Origin: JBALVT01 sp045110675
Lineage (GTDB): Bacteria; Pseudomonadota; Gammaproteobacteria; Pseudomonadales; Halieaceae
Direction: 5' to 3'
NCBI GenBank assembly: GCA_045110675.1
Contig: JBGCGJ010000009.1
Location: forward strand, 124,001 to 188,000
DNA length: 64,000 bases
The notes under the pieces are model-generated. The model did not search any database, was not told the DNA's origin, and saw only the letters and a program-made list of their open reading frames with translations. This document shows positions 42,410 to 50,826 of the stretch, piece after piece (position 1 is the first letter of the stretch; each line of letters begins with the position of its first letter). The translations under genes were made by a program, and so were the position numbers.

Positions 42410-43726
42410 TCAGGGTTTATGCTCCCTCGCCAGGTACTCGTGAGACTGCATTTCCTGTAACCGGGAGACCGTTCGCTGGAACTCAAATTCCAGACGACCA
42501 CCCTGATAAAGCGAAAGGAGAGGAACTGCGGCAGTCAACACCAGTTTGATATTGCGATCGTAGAATTCATCCACCAAATTGACGAAGCGACGCGCCTGAT
42601 CGTCACTATCTACACCCATTTGAGGAATATTGGAAATAAGAACTGCATGATAGATCCTGGCCAGCTCAATATAGTCGTTTTGTGAGCGTGGCCCGTCACA
42701 TAACTCTGCAAATTCGAACCAGACTACGTCGTCTGCCAGACATACGGTACTCAAATACCGTCCATTAACCTCCACCCTTTCCCAGCGCTTTCCGGGCTCG
42801 GGTGCTAGGCGATCAAAGCTGATTTGGAGGGATTTGGTGGCCTCATCATCCAGTGGATGATGGTAAAGTTCGGCCTGCTCTAGGGCACGCAAGCGATAAT
42901 CGACCCCTGCATCAACATTCACAACTTTGGTATAGCGCTCCAAGAGTGCTATTGCCGGCAAAAATCGTTGCCGTTGCAGGCCGTTTTCATACAATTTCGC
43001 CGGCACAATGTTTGAGGTAGCCACTAGCGTCACGCCGCGCTCAAACAGGGCCTCCATCAAACCACCCAAAATCATGGCGTCGGCGATATCGGTGACAAAA
43101 AACTCGTCGAAGCAAATGACCCTGGCCTCGGAGGCAAAATGATCGGCAACGGTTTCCAATGGGTTTTTTTGTCCCTCCAGGGCCACCAGCTCCAATTGCA
43201 CCCGCTGCATAAAACGATGAAAGTGAACACGGATCTTTTCAGGATAGGGAATGCAATCATAAAAAGTGTCGACCAGGTAGGTTTTCCCCCGCCCCACTCC
43301 ACCCCACAAATACAAACCGACCTCCGGCTCAGGGTTCTGTCTTTTGAACCACTTTCGCAAGCGCTGCATACCCGCATTGCGCTGCCGCTCATTTGCAACA
43401 AGTCGTTCAAACAGGTCTTGTAACAGCATGACTGCCTGCTCTTGAGCGGCATCATGAGAAAAGTCCTCCCGTTGCAAGTCCTGCTGATATCGCTGCAGCG
43501 GCGAAAGATTGGCATCAATCAAACTACTAAAGCCCCCATCGGGTGAAGCCTCCGGAGCAACAGGAGGAAAATTGGCACACTTTAGCGATTGCCCCAGGGC
43601 TTGGCAACGCTTCGCAGACCTTAGCGAAGGCAGTCTGGGCACAGTGGTTTTTAGCAACGGTGCTATAGTCCTCACAGTATTATGGGTATAATCCCCGGCC
43701 TGTCGAAAGCTATTGTGAGGAATCAT
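42410..43726 (-). CDS. zapE: ZapE, AFG1-family ATPase of cell division
   Basis: 438 aa as drawn. AAA-type ATPase reported to act on Z rings under stress; related to mitochondrial AFG1. Walker A GGVGRGKTYLVD, Walker B VICFDEFFVTDIADA, and VTLVATSNIVPAKLYENGLQR are clear. The family domain starts at LSPLQRYQQDL (~residue 74). The 68 residues before it are not conserved, so the true start may be a TTG at 43522 or the ATG at 43726. If 43726 is right, its start is only 2 bp from the divergent zapG start. A GCGATG/CATCGC hairpin without T run lies just after the stop. Confidence 0.9.
   Translation of the reverse strand: MIPHNSFRQAGDYTHNTVRTIAPLLKTTVPRLPSLRSAKRCQALGQSLKCANFPPVAPEASPDGGFSSLIDANLSPLQRYQQDLQREDFSHDAAQEQAVMLLQDLFERLVANERQRNAGMQRLRKWFKRQNPEPEVGLYLWGGVGRGKTYLVDTFYDCIPYPEKIRVHFHRFMQRVQLELVALEGQKNPLETVADHFASEARVICFDEFFVTDIADAMILGGLMEALFERGVTLVATSNIVPAKLYENGLQRQRFLPAIALLERYTKVVNVDAGVDYRLRALEQAELYHHPLDDEATKSLQISFDRLAPEPGKRWERVEVNGRYLSTVCLADDVVWFEFAELCDGPRSQNDYIELARIYHAVLISNIPQMGVDSDDQARRFVNLVDEFYDRNIKLVLTAAVPLLSLYQGGRLEFEFQRTVSRLQEMQSHEYLAREHKP
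43661..43692 (+). promoter_or_regulatory. zapG promoter region with two -10 elements
   Basis: An extended -10 (TGCTATAGT, 43661-43669) and a perfect TATAAT (43687-43692) lie 60 and 37 bp before the zapG GTG. Neither has a strong -35. The elements fall inside the N-terminal codons drawn for the opposite zapE frame. Confidence 0.55.
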
Positions 43727-43728
43727 CT

Positions 43729-44208
43729 GTGTACAGTTTGAATGAGGTCTTGGTGGCCGGGGCTATTTTACTCTTTGTGAGTTTGGGACTGGGAATACTG
43801 ATAGGGCGACGCATGTCTCCCCAGGGCAAGAAAAACAGAGAACTAGAGACCCAGCTCGATCAAGCTCTACAGGACAAGAAGTCCTATGAAGACGATGTTG
43901 TCGAACATTTTAGTGATACCGCTGTGTTGTTAAACAAACTCACGGAAAGTTATCGCGATGTTCACAACCAACTTGCTATGGGCGCTACCACTTTGTGCCA
44001 GGGGCAAGGTCCTGTCTCTTTGGCAAAAATTGGGGGGGAGGCAGCCAAGACTGAAATACCGGGCAATTTGGCCGACATTCAGCCACCGCTTGACTATGCT
44101 CCAAAGTCATCACCCAACGAAACCGGCATGCTAAACGAAGAATTCGGACTGGAAAGAGTGAAGCCGGAAGCTACAGAAACAACCACAGAGGCACCCGGAA
44201 AACCTTAG
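43729..44208 (+). CDS. zapG: ZapG/YhcB family protein (DUF1043)
   Basis: 159 aa. One N-terminal membrane helix (VLVAGAILLFVSLGLGILIG), then a coiled coil (~34-65, RELETQLDQALQDKKSYEDD), the conserved HFSDTAVLLNKLTESYRDVHNQLA block and an acidic, disordered tail. In E. coli YhcB links division and envelope growth. It starts with GTG at 43729; AGGA is 7 bases before. The location beside zapE is conserved. Confidence 0.92.
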   Translation: MYSLNEVLVAGAILLFVSLGLGILIGRRMSPQGKKNRELETQLDQALQDKKSYEDDVVEHFSDTAVLLNKLTESYRDVHNQLAMGATTLCQGQGPVSLAKIGGEAAKTEIPGNLADIQPPLDYAPKSSPNETGMLNEEFGLERVKPEATETTTEAPGKP

Positions 44209-44253
44209 GCAGAGAGACTGAAGTAGCCAGAAAAACCTCAAGCTGAAAAGACC

Positions 44254-45015
44254 TCAGACTGGGTTCTCAATATCGATAAAGCGGTGTTCAAGATCAAAGA
44301 CATCCGCAACATGATTACCAACCGCTTGCACACCGTAACGCTCGGTAGCGTGATGACCGGCAGCGACGAAATGGATACTCTCCTCACGCGCGATGTGAAC
44401 GGTTTGCTCTGAAGCCTCACCTGTAATGTACATGTCGGCATCTGCCGCGAACGCTTCGTGAATGTATCCCTGAGCACCGCCGGTACACCATGCAACTTTA
44501 CTCACCAGGGCATTAGGATCTCCTATATGTAAGGGCTCCCTGTTGGTGAGAACCCCTAAGCGCTCCACCATTTCACCCGCCCGAATCGATTCCGGCAATT
44601 GCCCCACACTTACCAGGCCACTGGCATCGCCGGCATCGGCAATGGCCCATTTATCAAAACCCATAAGGTTGCCGAGGCGCGCATTGTTGCCCAGTTGAGG
44701 GTGCGCATCGAGTGGAAGATGATAGGCGAGAAGACTAAGGTCATTGGCCAGCAAGGTCGCCAGCCGGCGCCGCTTCATGCCCCTTACAACCGGGCTCTCG
44801 CCCTTCCAGAAATAGCCATGGTGCACCAGTATGGCGTCCGCATTAGAGCGCACCGCCTCCTCGATCAGTGCCTGACTGGCAGTGACACCTGTCACGATCA
44901 GGCTGATCTGTGTCCGTCCCTCCACCTGCAAACCATTTGGGCAGTAGTCCTGAAACTTGGAGGGCACCAGAAGTTCATCGAGATAACGTTCAAGTTCAAC
45001 TAGAGTCGTGGTCAT
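44254..45015 (-). CDS. NIF3-family dinuclear metal-binding protein (YbgI-like)
   Basis: 253 aa. NIF3/YbgI fold with a di-metal site: ILVHHGYFW and AGHHATERYG carry the His pairs. Suggested as GTP cyclohydrolase 1 type 2 in databases, but the physiological role is not settled. The ATG at 45015 is used rather than a GTG at 45039 because of GGAAAT upstream and the usual start. It is divergent from degS and convergent with zapG. Confidence 0.9.
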   Translation of the reverse strand: MTTTLVELERYLDELLVPSKFQDYCPNGLQVEGRTQISLIVTGVTASQALIEEAVRSNADAILVHHGYFWKGESPVVRGMKRRRLATLLANDLSLLAYHLPLDAHPQLGNNARLGNLMGFDKWAIADAGDASGLVSVGQLPESIRAGEMVERLGVLTNREPLHIGDPNALVSKVAWCTGGAQGYIHEAFAADADMYITGEASEQTVHIAREESIHFVAAGHHATERYGVQAVGNHVADVFDLEHRFIDIENPV

Positions 45016-45147
45016 ATTGCCAATTTCCAGAGCGTTCACACATGGGGCACTGTTCGCCGTCGCCTCGCATCATATACAATGCGTCCGCAAACCTTAAGCC
45101 TGGGAGGCGCTCGCAGCAAGCATGACCACATTCTCTCTGGACAATAT

Positions 45148-46266
45148 ATGACGAGTGCATTGAAGTTTGTTACCTGGCCGGCAATAGCGGGGATATTGGC
45201 GGCCCTGGTGATACTGGACCGGCTGGTCTTGCCGGAGACAGATGCCAAGCGCTCAGAACACACTGGCGTAGCGAGTTATTCCCCTGCGGTGAATGCGGCC
45301 AGCCCCTCAGTGGTCAATATTTACACCGAAACCGTCGTTCACTCACCGCAGAACTCGGTGCTGACCGACTCCCTGTTCCGAAATTTTGCACCTAGGCAAA
45401 TCCCCCGGCCCCGCAAAGAACAATCGCTGGGCTCTGGAGTTATCATGTCCACGGAGGGGCACATACTCACCAACAATCACGTTATCGCCGGCGCCGATCG
45501 AATCAGGGTTTTGCTGGTGGATGGGCGCTACGCTACTGCGATTGTTATCGGCACCGACCAAGCGACGGATCTAGCCGTCCTAAAAATAGAGTTACCCAAT
45601 TTGCAACCGATTGTCACTGGCGATTCGAATACGATTCGTGTTGGCGATGTCGTACTGGCCATTGGCAATCCACTGGGTTTCGGACACTCCGTGACCCAAG
45701 GTATTGTTTCAGCTCTCGGGCGTTTTGGCTTGCGAGCCAGTACCTACGAGGACTACATACAGACAGATGCGTCAATTCACCTCGGCAACTCCGGCGGTGC
45801 GCTAATCGATACCCAGGGCAGACTGTTGGGCATCAATACCCTTATATTCACCACCCCCGGACAAAACAAGTCTACCGCGACCGGCATTGGTATCGGTCTC
45901 GCAATTCCCGCTAACCTGGCTGTATTTGTTATGAACGACCTCATTGAATACGGCGAGGTCATCCGCGGTTGGCTGGGGGTAAGAGTGGACCCCGTACGCC
46001 AAATTCAGAACGATAACAGCCAAGCACAAGCGCTTGTGGTTGTGGCAGTCGCACAGGGCAGTCCAGCACAAAAAGCAGGGATAGCTTTGAGCGATATCAT
46101 TACCCATATCGACGGCGAGGCCGTGGTAGACGGAAGAGTCACCATGCATCAAATCGCATTGCTGCGCCCGGGGGACAAGATCAATGTGACCGTCCAGCGC
46201 AATCAACAGTCGATAGATCTAGAGGCTATTGTGGGCAGCATGCGTCAGTCTCGCGCCGATTCGTAG
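45148..46266 (+). CDS. degS: Periplasmic serine protease DegS/AlgW, envelope-stress sensor
   Basis: 372 aa. An N-terminal membrane anchor (~8-24) holds a trypsin-like domain and one PDZ domain (~265-360). The catalytic triad is H111 (TNNHVIAG), D141 (ATDLAVLKI) and S215 (GNSGGAL). Single PDZ plus anchor marks DegS/AlgW rather than DegP. It cleaves the RseA/MucA anti-sigma factor when outer membrane protein C-termini bind the PDZ. Residues before GNSGG read HL instead of the common NP. ATG 45148 is chosen; an upstream in-frame start at 45079 would put a polar stretch before the anchor. Confidence 0.93.
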   Translation: MTSALKFVTWPAIAGILAALVILDRLVLPETDAKRSEHTGVASYSPAVNAASPSVVNIYTETVVHSPQNSVLTDSLFRNFAPRQIPRPRKEQSLGSGVIMSTEGHILTNNHVIAGADRIRVLLVDGRYATAIVIGTDQATDLAVLKIELPNLQPIVTGDSNTIRVGDVVLAIGNPLGFGHSVTQGIVSALGRFGLRASTYEDYIQTDASIHLGNSGGALIDTQGRLLGINTLIFTTPGQNKSTATGIGIGLAIPANLAVFVMNDLIEYGEVIRGWLGVRVDPVRQIQNDNSQAQALVVVAVAQGSPAQKAGIALSDIITHIDGEAVVDGRVTMHQIALLRPGDKINVTVQRNQQSIDLEAIVGSMRQSRADS

Positions 46267-46329
46267 TAAACGCTCTACCTAAACCAGTCTCAGTGACCAA
46301 CCTCAGGGATTAGGCCTGGAGAAGAGTGC

Positions 46330-47634
46330 CTAAGATAAGTCCTTCAGACGCATTTCAGCGCTGCGAGCGTGGCCGGTCAACGACTCGCCTCTTGCGAGAA
46401 CTGAGGTTATTTCGCCCAATTTCTGAACTCCACTTTCGCTGCACATAATGATTGAGCTGCGTTTCTGGAAATCGTAAACCCCCAACGGCGATGAAAAACG
46501 AGCGGTGCGCCAGGTGGGTAAAACATGATTTGGGCCGGCGCAATAATCGCCAAGCGCCTCGCTGGTATAAGGTCCCATAAAGATAGCACCCGCGTGTTCC
46601 ACCATGGGCAGCAATGACTCCGGGTCTTCAACGGACAACTCAAGGTGTTCAGGCGCAATGAGATTGCTAACCTCTACTGCATCGCGCAGGTCTCGGGTCT
46701 TAATCAACGCTCCTCTTCCAACCAGCGAGGCCTTAATAACCTCGGCCCGTTCCATATCCGGAAGAAGACGATCAATGCTGACCGCGACCGCATCCAGAAA
46801 GCTGGCATCCGGGCACAGCAGAATCGCCTGGGCATTTTCGTCGTGCTCGCTCTGCGCAAACATATCCATTGCGACCCAATCGGGATTGGTTTTGCCATCG
46901 CAGACAATCAGGATTTCCGATGGGCCAGCCACCATATCAATACCCACTTGACCAAATACTTTGCGCTTGGCAGTAGCAACATAACTGTTTCCCGGGCCGA
47001 CAATCTTATCCACCTTGGGAATTGATGCTGTGCCATAGGCCAGCGCGGCGACAGCTTGTGCGCCGCCAATTTTAAACAATCGATCCACCCCTGCCAGCTT
47101 CGCAGCGGCCAACACCAGCTCGCTTAGTTGGCCGCCGGGCGCAGGCACAACCATCACAATCTCGCCGACACCGGCGACTTTGGCTGGTATCACATTCATC
47201 AACACCGACGATGGATAACTCGCCTTTCCACCAGGAACGTATACTCCAACGCGCTCGATAGGAGTCACTTTCTGGCCGAGAACATTGCCCTGCGCATCAA
47301 TGTAGCGCCAACTGTCCTGAACCTGGTGTTCGTGAAAACTTCTTATACGATTTGCCGCATGCTCCAGGGCATCTCTCTCGCCGGGATCTATAGCGTGAAG
47401 CGCCTGGGACAGCCGCTCGGCAGAAACTTCCAGGGCCGCTACAGATTCCACTGCAAGACGATCAAACTTCGCAGTACACTCAAGCACCGCTGCATCGCCC
47501 CGCGCTATGACATCAGCGACAAGAGCATCTACCACAGCATCCACATCGGCATCGCTTGTCTCATGCCAATTCGTCAGCTCGGAAAGCTGATCAGAAAACC
47601 GCTCATGGGTGGTATCTAAGCGCTGTATTTGCAT
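46330..47634 (-). CDS. hisD: Histidinol dehydrogenase
   Basis: 434 aa. Zinc enzyme for the last two oxidations of histidine synthesis. The zinc/catalytic block QSEHDENAQAILL, the NAD-related GPGNSYVATAKRKVFG and ECTAKFDRL are clear. It follows hisG by 14 bp. In Pseudomonas a hisC often follows hisD; here the next gene is the convergent degS, so no hisC is present at this site. Confidence 0.96.
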   Translation of the reverse strand: MQIQRLDTTHERFSDQLSELTNWHETSDADVDAVVDALVADVIARGDAAVLECTAKFDRLAVESVAALEVSAERLSQALHAIDPGERDALEHAANRIRSFHEHQVQDSWRYIDAQGNVLGQKVTPIERVGVYVPGGKASYPSSVLMNVIPAKVAGVGEIVMVVPAPGGQLSELVLAAAKLAGVDRLFKIGGAQAVAALAYGTASIPKVDKIVGPGNSYVATAKRKVFGQVGIDMVAGPSEILIVCDGKTNPDWVAMDMFAQSEHDENAQAILLCPDASFLDAVAVSIDRLLPDMERAEVIKASLVGRGALIKTRDLRDAVEVSNLIAPEHLELSVEDPESLLPMVEHAGAIFMGPYTSEALGDYCAGPNHVLPTWRTARFSSPLGVYDFQKRSSIIMCSESGVQKLGEITSVLARGESLTGHARSAEMRLKDLS

Positions 47635-47648
47635 ACCTAGGCTAACCT

Positions 47649-48281
47649 CTATTTACCCAAGACGTCAGAGAGCTTCTCTATAACTTCCATGACAGGGGTG
47701 TGGCGAGAACGCATCGCTGCCTTGTTAACAACGAGGCGAGAACTGATAGAAGCGATTTCGTCGATCGGTTCCATGCCATTGGCACGCAACGTATTCCCGG
47801 TGTCGACAATATCCACGATTAAATCACATAGATCCATAAGCGGTGCCAACTCCATCGCACCATAAAGTTTGATGACCTCAGCATGCACGCCCTGGCGAGC
47901 GAAATGCCGTCTGGCGATATTGGTAAACTTGGTCGCGACTCGCAATCGGGAGGCAGTACTTTGCCAACCGACAGGACCTGCTGTCATTAACCTGCAGCGG
48001 GCGATACCCAGATCCAAAGGCTCATACAAACCGTCAGCTCCATGTTCAAGCAGTATGTCCTTGCCGACCACGCCCATATCTGCAGCACCGTGGCGAACAT
48101 AGGTAGGCACATCGGTTCCGCGAATAATCACCAGTTGCACATCGGGAGCCGTAGTCGCAAATATCAACTTGCGACTGGTATGGAGATCCTCGAGCGGTTC
48201 TATACCCGCGCTCGCCAGCAGAGGAAGGGTTTCCTTTAATATGCGCCCTTTCGTGAGAGCGATCGTCAGTTTATCCGTCAT
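47649..48281 (-). CDS. hisG: ATP phosphoribosyltransferase catalytic subunit, short form
   Basis: 210 aa. First step of histidine synthesis. The short form lacks the C-terminal regulatory domain and is known to need HisZ, which is not in this window. LTIALTKGRILKETLPLL and VDTGNTLRANGM (PRPP loop) are typical. ATG 48281 is preferred over ATG 48296 because it gives the family N-terminus. It follows murA by 28 bp. Confidence 0.95.
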   Translation of the reverse strand: MTDKLTIALTKGRILKETLPLLASAGIEPLEDLHTSRKLIFATTAPDVQLVIIRGTDVPTYVRHGAADMGVVGKDILLEHGADGLYEPLDLGIARCRLMTAGPVGWQSTASRLRVATKFTNIARRHFARQGVHAEVIKLYGAMELAPLMDLCDLIVDIVDTGNTLRANGMEPIDEIASISSRLVVNKAAMRSRHTPVMEVIEKLSDVLGK

Positions 48282-48309
48282 AGTAAACGCACCCATGTGC
48301 CCAGCCTAT

Positions 48310-49572
48310 TCATCCGGCCAGTCGCCGTATATCTGCACCCAACAGTTGAAATTTCTCTTCTATACACTCGTAACCGCGATCAATGTGATAGATGCGATCT
48401 ACCAAGGTTGCGCCATTTGCAACCAAGCCCGCTATCACCAAACTGGCTGATGCACGAAGGTCAGTAGCCATCACAGGAGCACCTTGCAACACTTCCTGGC
48501 CGGTTATAATCGCCGTATTCCCCTCGATGACGATTTTCGCGCCCATTCGATTCATTTCATGGGTTTGTATTAAACGGTTTTCAAAAACGGTCTCGGTGAC
48601 AGTACTTGTGCCGTCGGCTACAGCATTCATGGCTGTAAACTGCGCCTGCATATCCGTGGGGAAACCCGGGTAAGGCGCTGTTTTGAGACTCACCGCTTTC
48701 GGTCGACGACCCTCCATATCCAACTCGATTGAATCCTCACCAAGAGTGATTTTCGCACCTGCCTCCTCGAGCTTCTGCAGCACCACGTCAAGGTTGTCGG
48801 AGCGGGTATCTCTCAATTTGACTCGTCCGCGAGTCGCTGCAGCCGCGACCAGGTATGTTCCGGTTTCTATTCGATCAGGCATGACATCGTAGACACAGCC
48901 GTGCAGTCGCTCTACACCATCGACCACTATCGTGTCTGTACCATGTCCGGAAATTTTTGCGCCCATGGCTATCAAGCACTCCGCCAAGTCCACGACTTCG
49001 GGTTCTCTCGCAGCATTTTCCAAAATAGTTTGGCCTTCAGCGAGCGTAGCTGCCATTAAAAGATTTTCAGTGCCTCCGACGGTCACGACCTCCATGACAA
49101 TGTGGGCGCCGTGCAATCGGCCATCTATTTCTGCATTGATGTAGCCACCGTCGATAGTAATCGTCGCGCCCATCGCTTCGAGTCCACGCAGATGTAAATC
49201 GACAGGACGACTACCGATGGCACAACCGCCAGGGAAAGAAATGTGTGCTTTGCCATGTCGCGCCAGCATGGGGCCCATAACCAAAATAGACGCACGCATG
49301 GTCTTTACCAACTCGTATGGTGCTGAAAATTCCGCGATGGTATTCGCATTCACCTCCAAACTGAGTTTTTCATCAATGACCAACTCCACACCCATGCAAC
49401 CGAGCAACTCGATCATGGTTGTCACGTCATGCAGATGCGGCAGGTTTCTTATGGTAATAGGCTCATCCGCTAACAGAGTAGCTGCGATAATAGGCAGAGC
49501 AGCATTTTTTGCCCCGGAAATACGCAACTCACCATCGAGCCGCGTGCCGCCTTGTATGACTAATTTGTCCAC
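48310..49572 (-). CDS. murA: UDP-N-acetylglucosamine 1-carboxyvinyltransferase MurA
   Basis: 420 aa. First committed step of peptidoglycan synthesis. K22/N23 are in GAKNAALP and the catalytic C117 is in FPGGCAIGSRPVD, so it should be sensitive to fosfomycin. It starts with GTG at 49572, with TGGAG 6-8 bases upstream, 24 bp after ibaG, the conserved ibaG-murA pair. Confidence 0.97.
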   Translation of the reverse strand: MDKLVIQGGTRLDGELRISGAKNAALPIIAATLLADEPITIRNLPHLHDVTTMIELLGCMGVELVIDEKLSLEVNANTIAEFSAPYELVKTMRASILVMGPMLARHGKAHISFPGGCAIGSRPVDLHLRGLEAMGATITIDGGYINAEIDGRLHGAHIVMEVVTVGGTENLLMAATLAEGQTILENAAREPEVVDLAECLIAMGAKISGHGTDTIVVDGVERLHGCVYDVMPDRIETGTYLVAAAATRGRVKLRDTRSDNLDVVLQKLEEAGAKITLGEDSIELDMEGRRPKAVSLKTAPYPGFPTDMQAQFTAMNAVADGTSTVTETVFENRLIQTHEMNRMGAKIVIEGNTAIITGQEVLQGAPVMATDLRASASLVIAGLVANGATLVDRIYHIDRGYECIEEKFQLLGADIRRLAG

Positions 49573-49596
49573 TGTTTCTCCAGGCCAACCATCACA

Positions 49597-49842
49597 CTAG
49601 GCGCCGTTTTCTAGCTGCCATTGTGCCGGGGTGTAAGTTCGAATATTGACAGCATGAATAGAGCCATCTGCAATTTGCTCATTCAGAGCAGCGTAAACCA
49701 ACTGTTGCTTCGCTACTGGACGCAGTCCTTCAAAGACATCGCCTATAACCAGAATATCGTAGTGGCTACCTTCACCTTCCACTGTGGTTTCACAATCCTC
49801 AAGGTGAGCATCCAGTAAAGATTTTACACTCGCTGAGTCCAT
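49597..49842 (-). CDS. ibaG: BolA-family protein IbaG (YrbA)
   Basis: 81 aa. BolA fold; partners monothiol glutaredoxins in iron-sulfur handling and acid response. SHYDILVIGDVFEGLRPVAKQQLVY is the core, with the conserved His at ~65 in GSIHAVNIRTYTP. The frame is open upstream, but the ATG at 49842 has GGGAG 8 bases before and is the usual start. It lies between mlaC and murA; mlaB, which normally separates it from mlaC, is absent. Confidence 0.93.
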   Translation of the reverse strand: MDSASVKSLLDAHLEDCETTVEGEGSHYDILVIGDVFEGLRPVAKQQLVYAALNEQIADGSIHAVNIRTYTPAQWQLENGA

Positions 49843-49960
49843 CTGTTTTCTCCCGAACGACAAGCCACCCCCATCGGAGTGGAAAAGGCGGCATTCTAGG
49901 AGAAAACGCGTCGGATAGCGACTGTGAATATCGCGCAGATCGCGCCAAGACTGGACCAGA

Positions 49961-50638
49961 TCAGGTTTCGACGTCGATAGAGGCCCAGCCGTCGATGACT
50001 GCATCGAGATCACCATCGTGCTTACGGGCAGAAGCTTGAAACTGATTCTTGTAGATCTCACCGAGGTTCACAGTTTCAATGATCACATTGCGCAACTTCC
50101 ACTGCCCGGCTTTATTTTTCCCCATCTGGTACATCACCACATAGGGCTCAGGCTGATCGGAATAGATCAGCTGCTTGACCGTCGCTCGCGAGGAGGCTGC
50201 CTCGGCTTCAGTTGGCGGATTAACTTCGATCCTGCTACCACTAAAGGCCAGCAATCCCTTGCCATAAGTTTTGACCAAACCCTTGCGCATAACCTCAATA
50301 AATCTCTCTAACTGAGCGCGTAACTCTTTTCGGCCCGACTCATCCAGAGACTGATAGCGCTTCGAACTGGCATAGGCGCCCATGACGCTGCGCGAAAATC
50401 CACGATAGTCGATTACCGGGTCGAGTACCTCGTGAACTGCCTCATAATAGCGCTGCGGGTCTTCGTCCGCATACTCGCTTGCAACTTCAACCACCTGCAT
50501 GACACGTTCACTCGCGTCACTGACAATGGAGTGCGCGGTGGGAACTGGGGTTTCCGTTGACCCCAAATCCTGGGCATAGACCTGAACACCCAACATCAAC
50601 AAGACTGTGAAAACACCAATTTTTCTATAAGCTGACAT
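49961..50638 (-). CDS. mlaC: MlaC-type periplasmic phospholipid-binding protein
   Basis: 225 aa. A Sec signal peptide (~8-23, cleavage likely after VYA) precedes a Tol-Tol-Ttg2D domain (VIDYRGFSRSVMGAY, LVKTYGKGLLAFSG, WKLRNVIIETVNLGEIYKNQF). MlaC ferries phospholipid between MlaA at the outer membrane and MlaFEDB at the inner membrane. Here mlaD, mlaE, mlaF and mlaB are missing from the locus: upstream is only a 188-bp spacer and divergent yrbG. ATG 50638 is used; GGAGAG is 8 bases upstream. Confidence 0.9.
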   Translation of the reverse strand: MSAYRKIGVFTVLLMLGVQVYAQDLGSTETPVPTAHSIVSDASERVMQVVEVASEYADEDPQRYYEAVHEVLDPVIDYRGFSRSVMGAYASSKRYQSLDESGRKELRAQLERFIEVMRKGLVKTYGKGLLAFSGSRIEVNPPTEAEAASSRATVKQLIYSDQPEPYVVMYQMGKNKAGQWKLRNVIIETVNLGEIYKNQFQASARKHDGDLDAVIDGWASIDVET

Positions 50639-50710
50639 ATTCAAAACTCTCCACTAACTCCAATTTCTAGTATCAAGACCGCCGTAGCTATGTATAATCC
50701 TGCTTTTCGT

Positions 50711-50744
50711 GGGTATGCTTACCCAAACTATGATAAACATAGTT
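50711..50744. repeat. Two adjacent inverted repeats between mlaC and yrbG
   Basis: GGGTA-TGCT-TACCC (50711-50724) is followed by AACTATG-ATAAA-CATAGTT (50726-50744), both perfect. They sit mid-way in the divergent spacer 50639-50826 and could be operators for mlaC, yrbG or both. No promoter consensus is clear nearby. Confidence 0.45.
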
Positions 50745-50826
50745 ATCTTGTACCTAAGACAACAGTAGTACTTCAGCAGTTCAAAACATTCTGCACAGAA
50801 CGTACTGTAACAGGAATATAGCGTAT

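Noticed and set aside
49843..49960. Remnant of mlaB between mlaC and ibaG
   Set aside because: Translation of this gap shows no STAS-like sequence, and it is too short for the gene.
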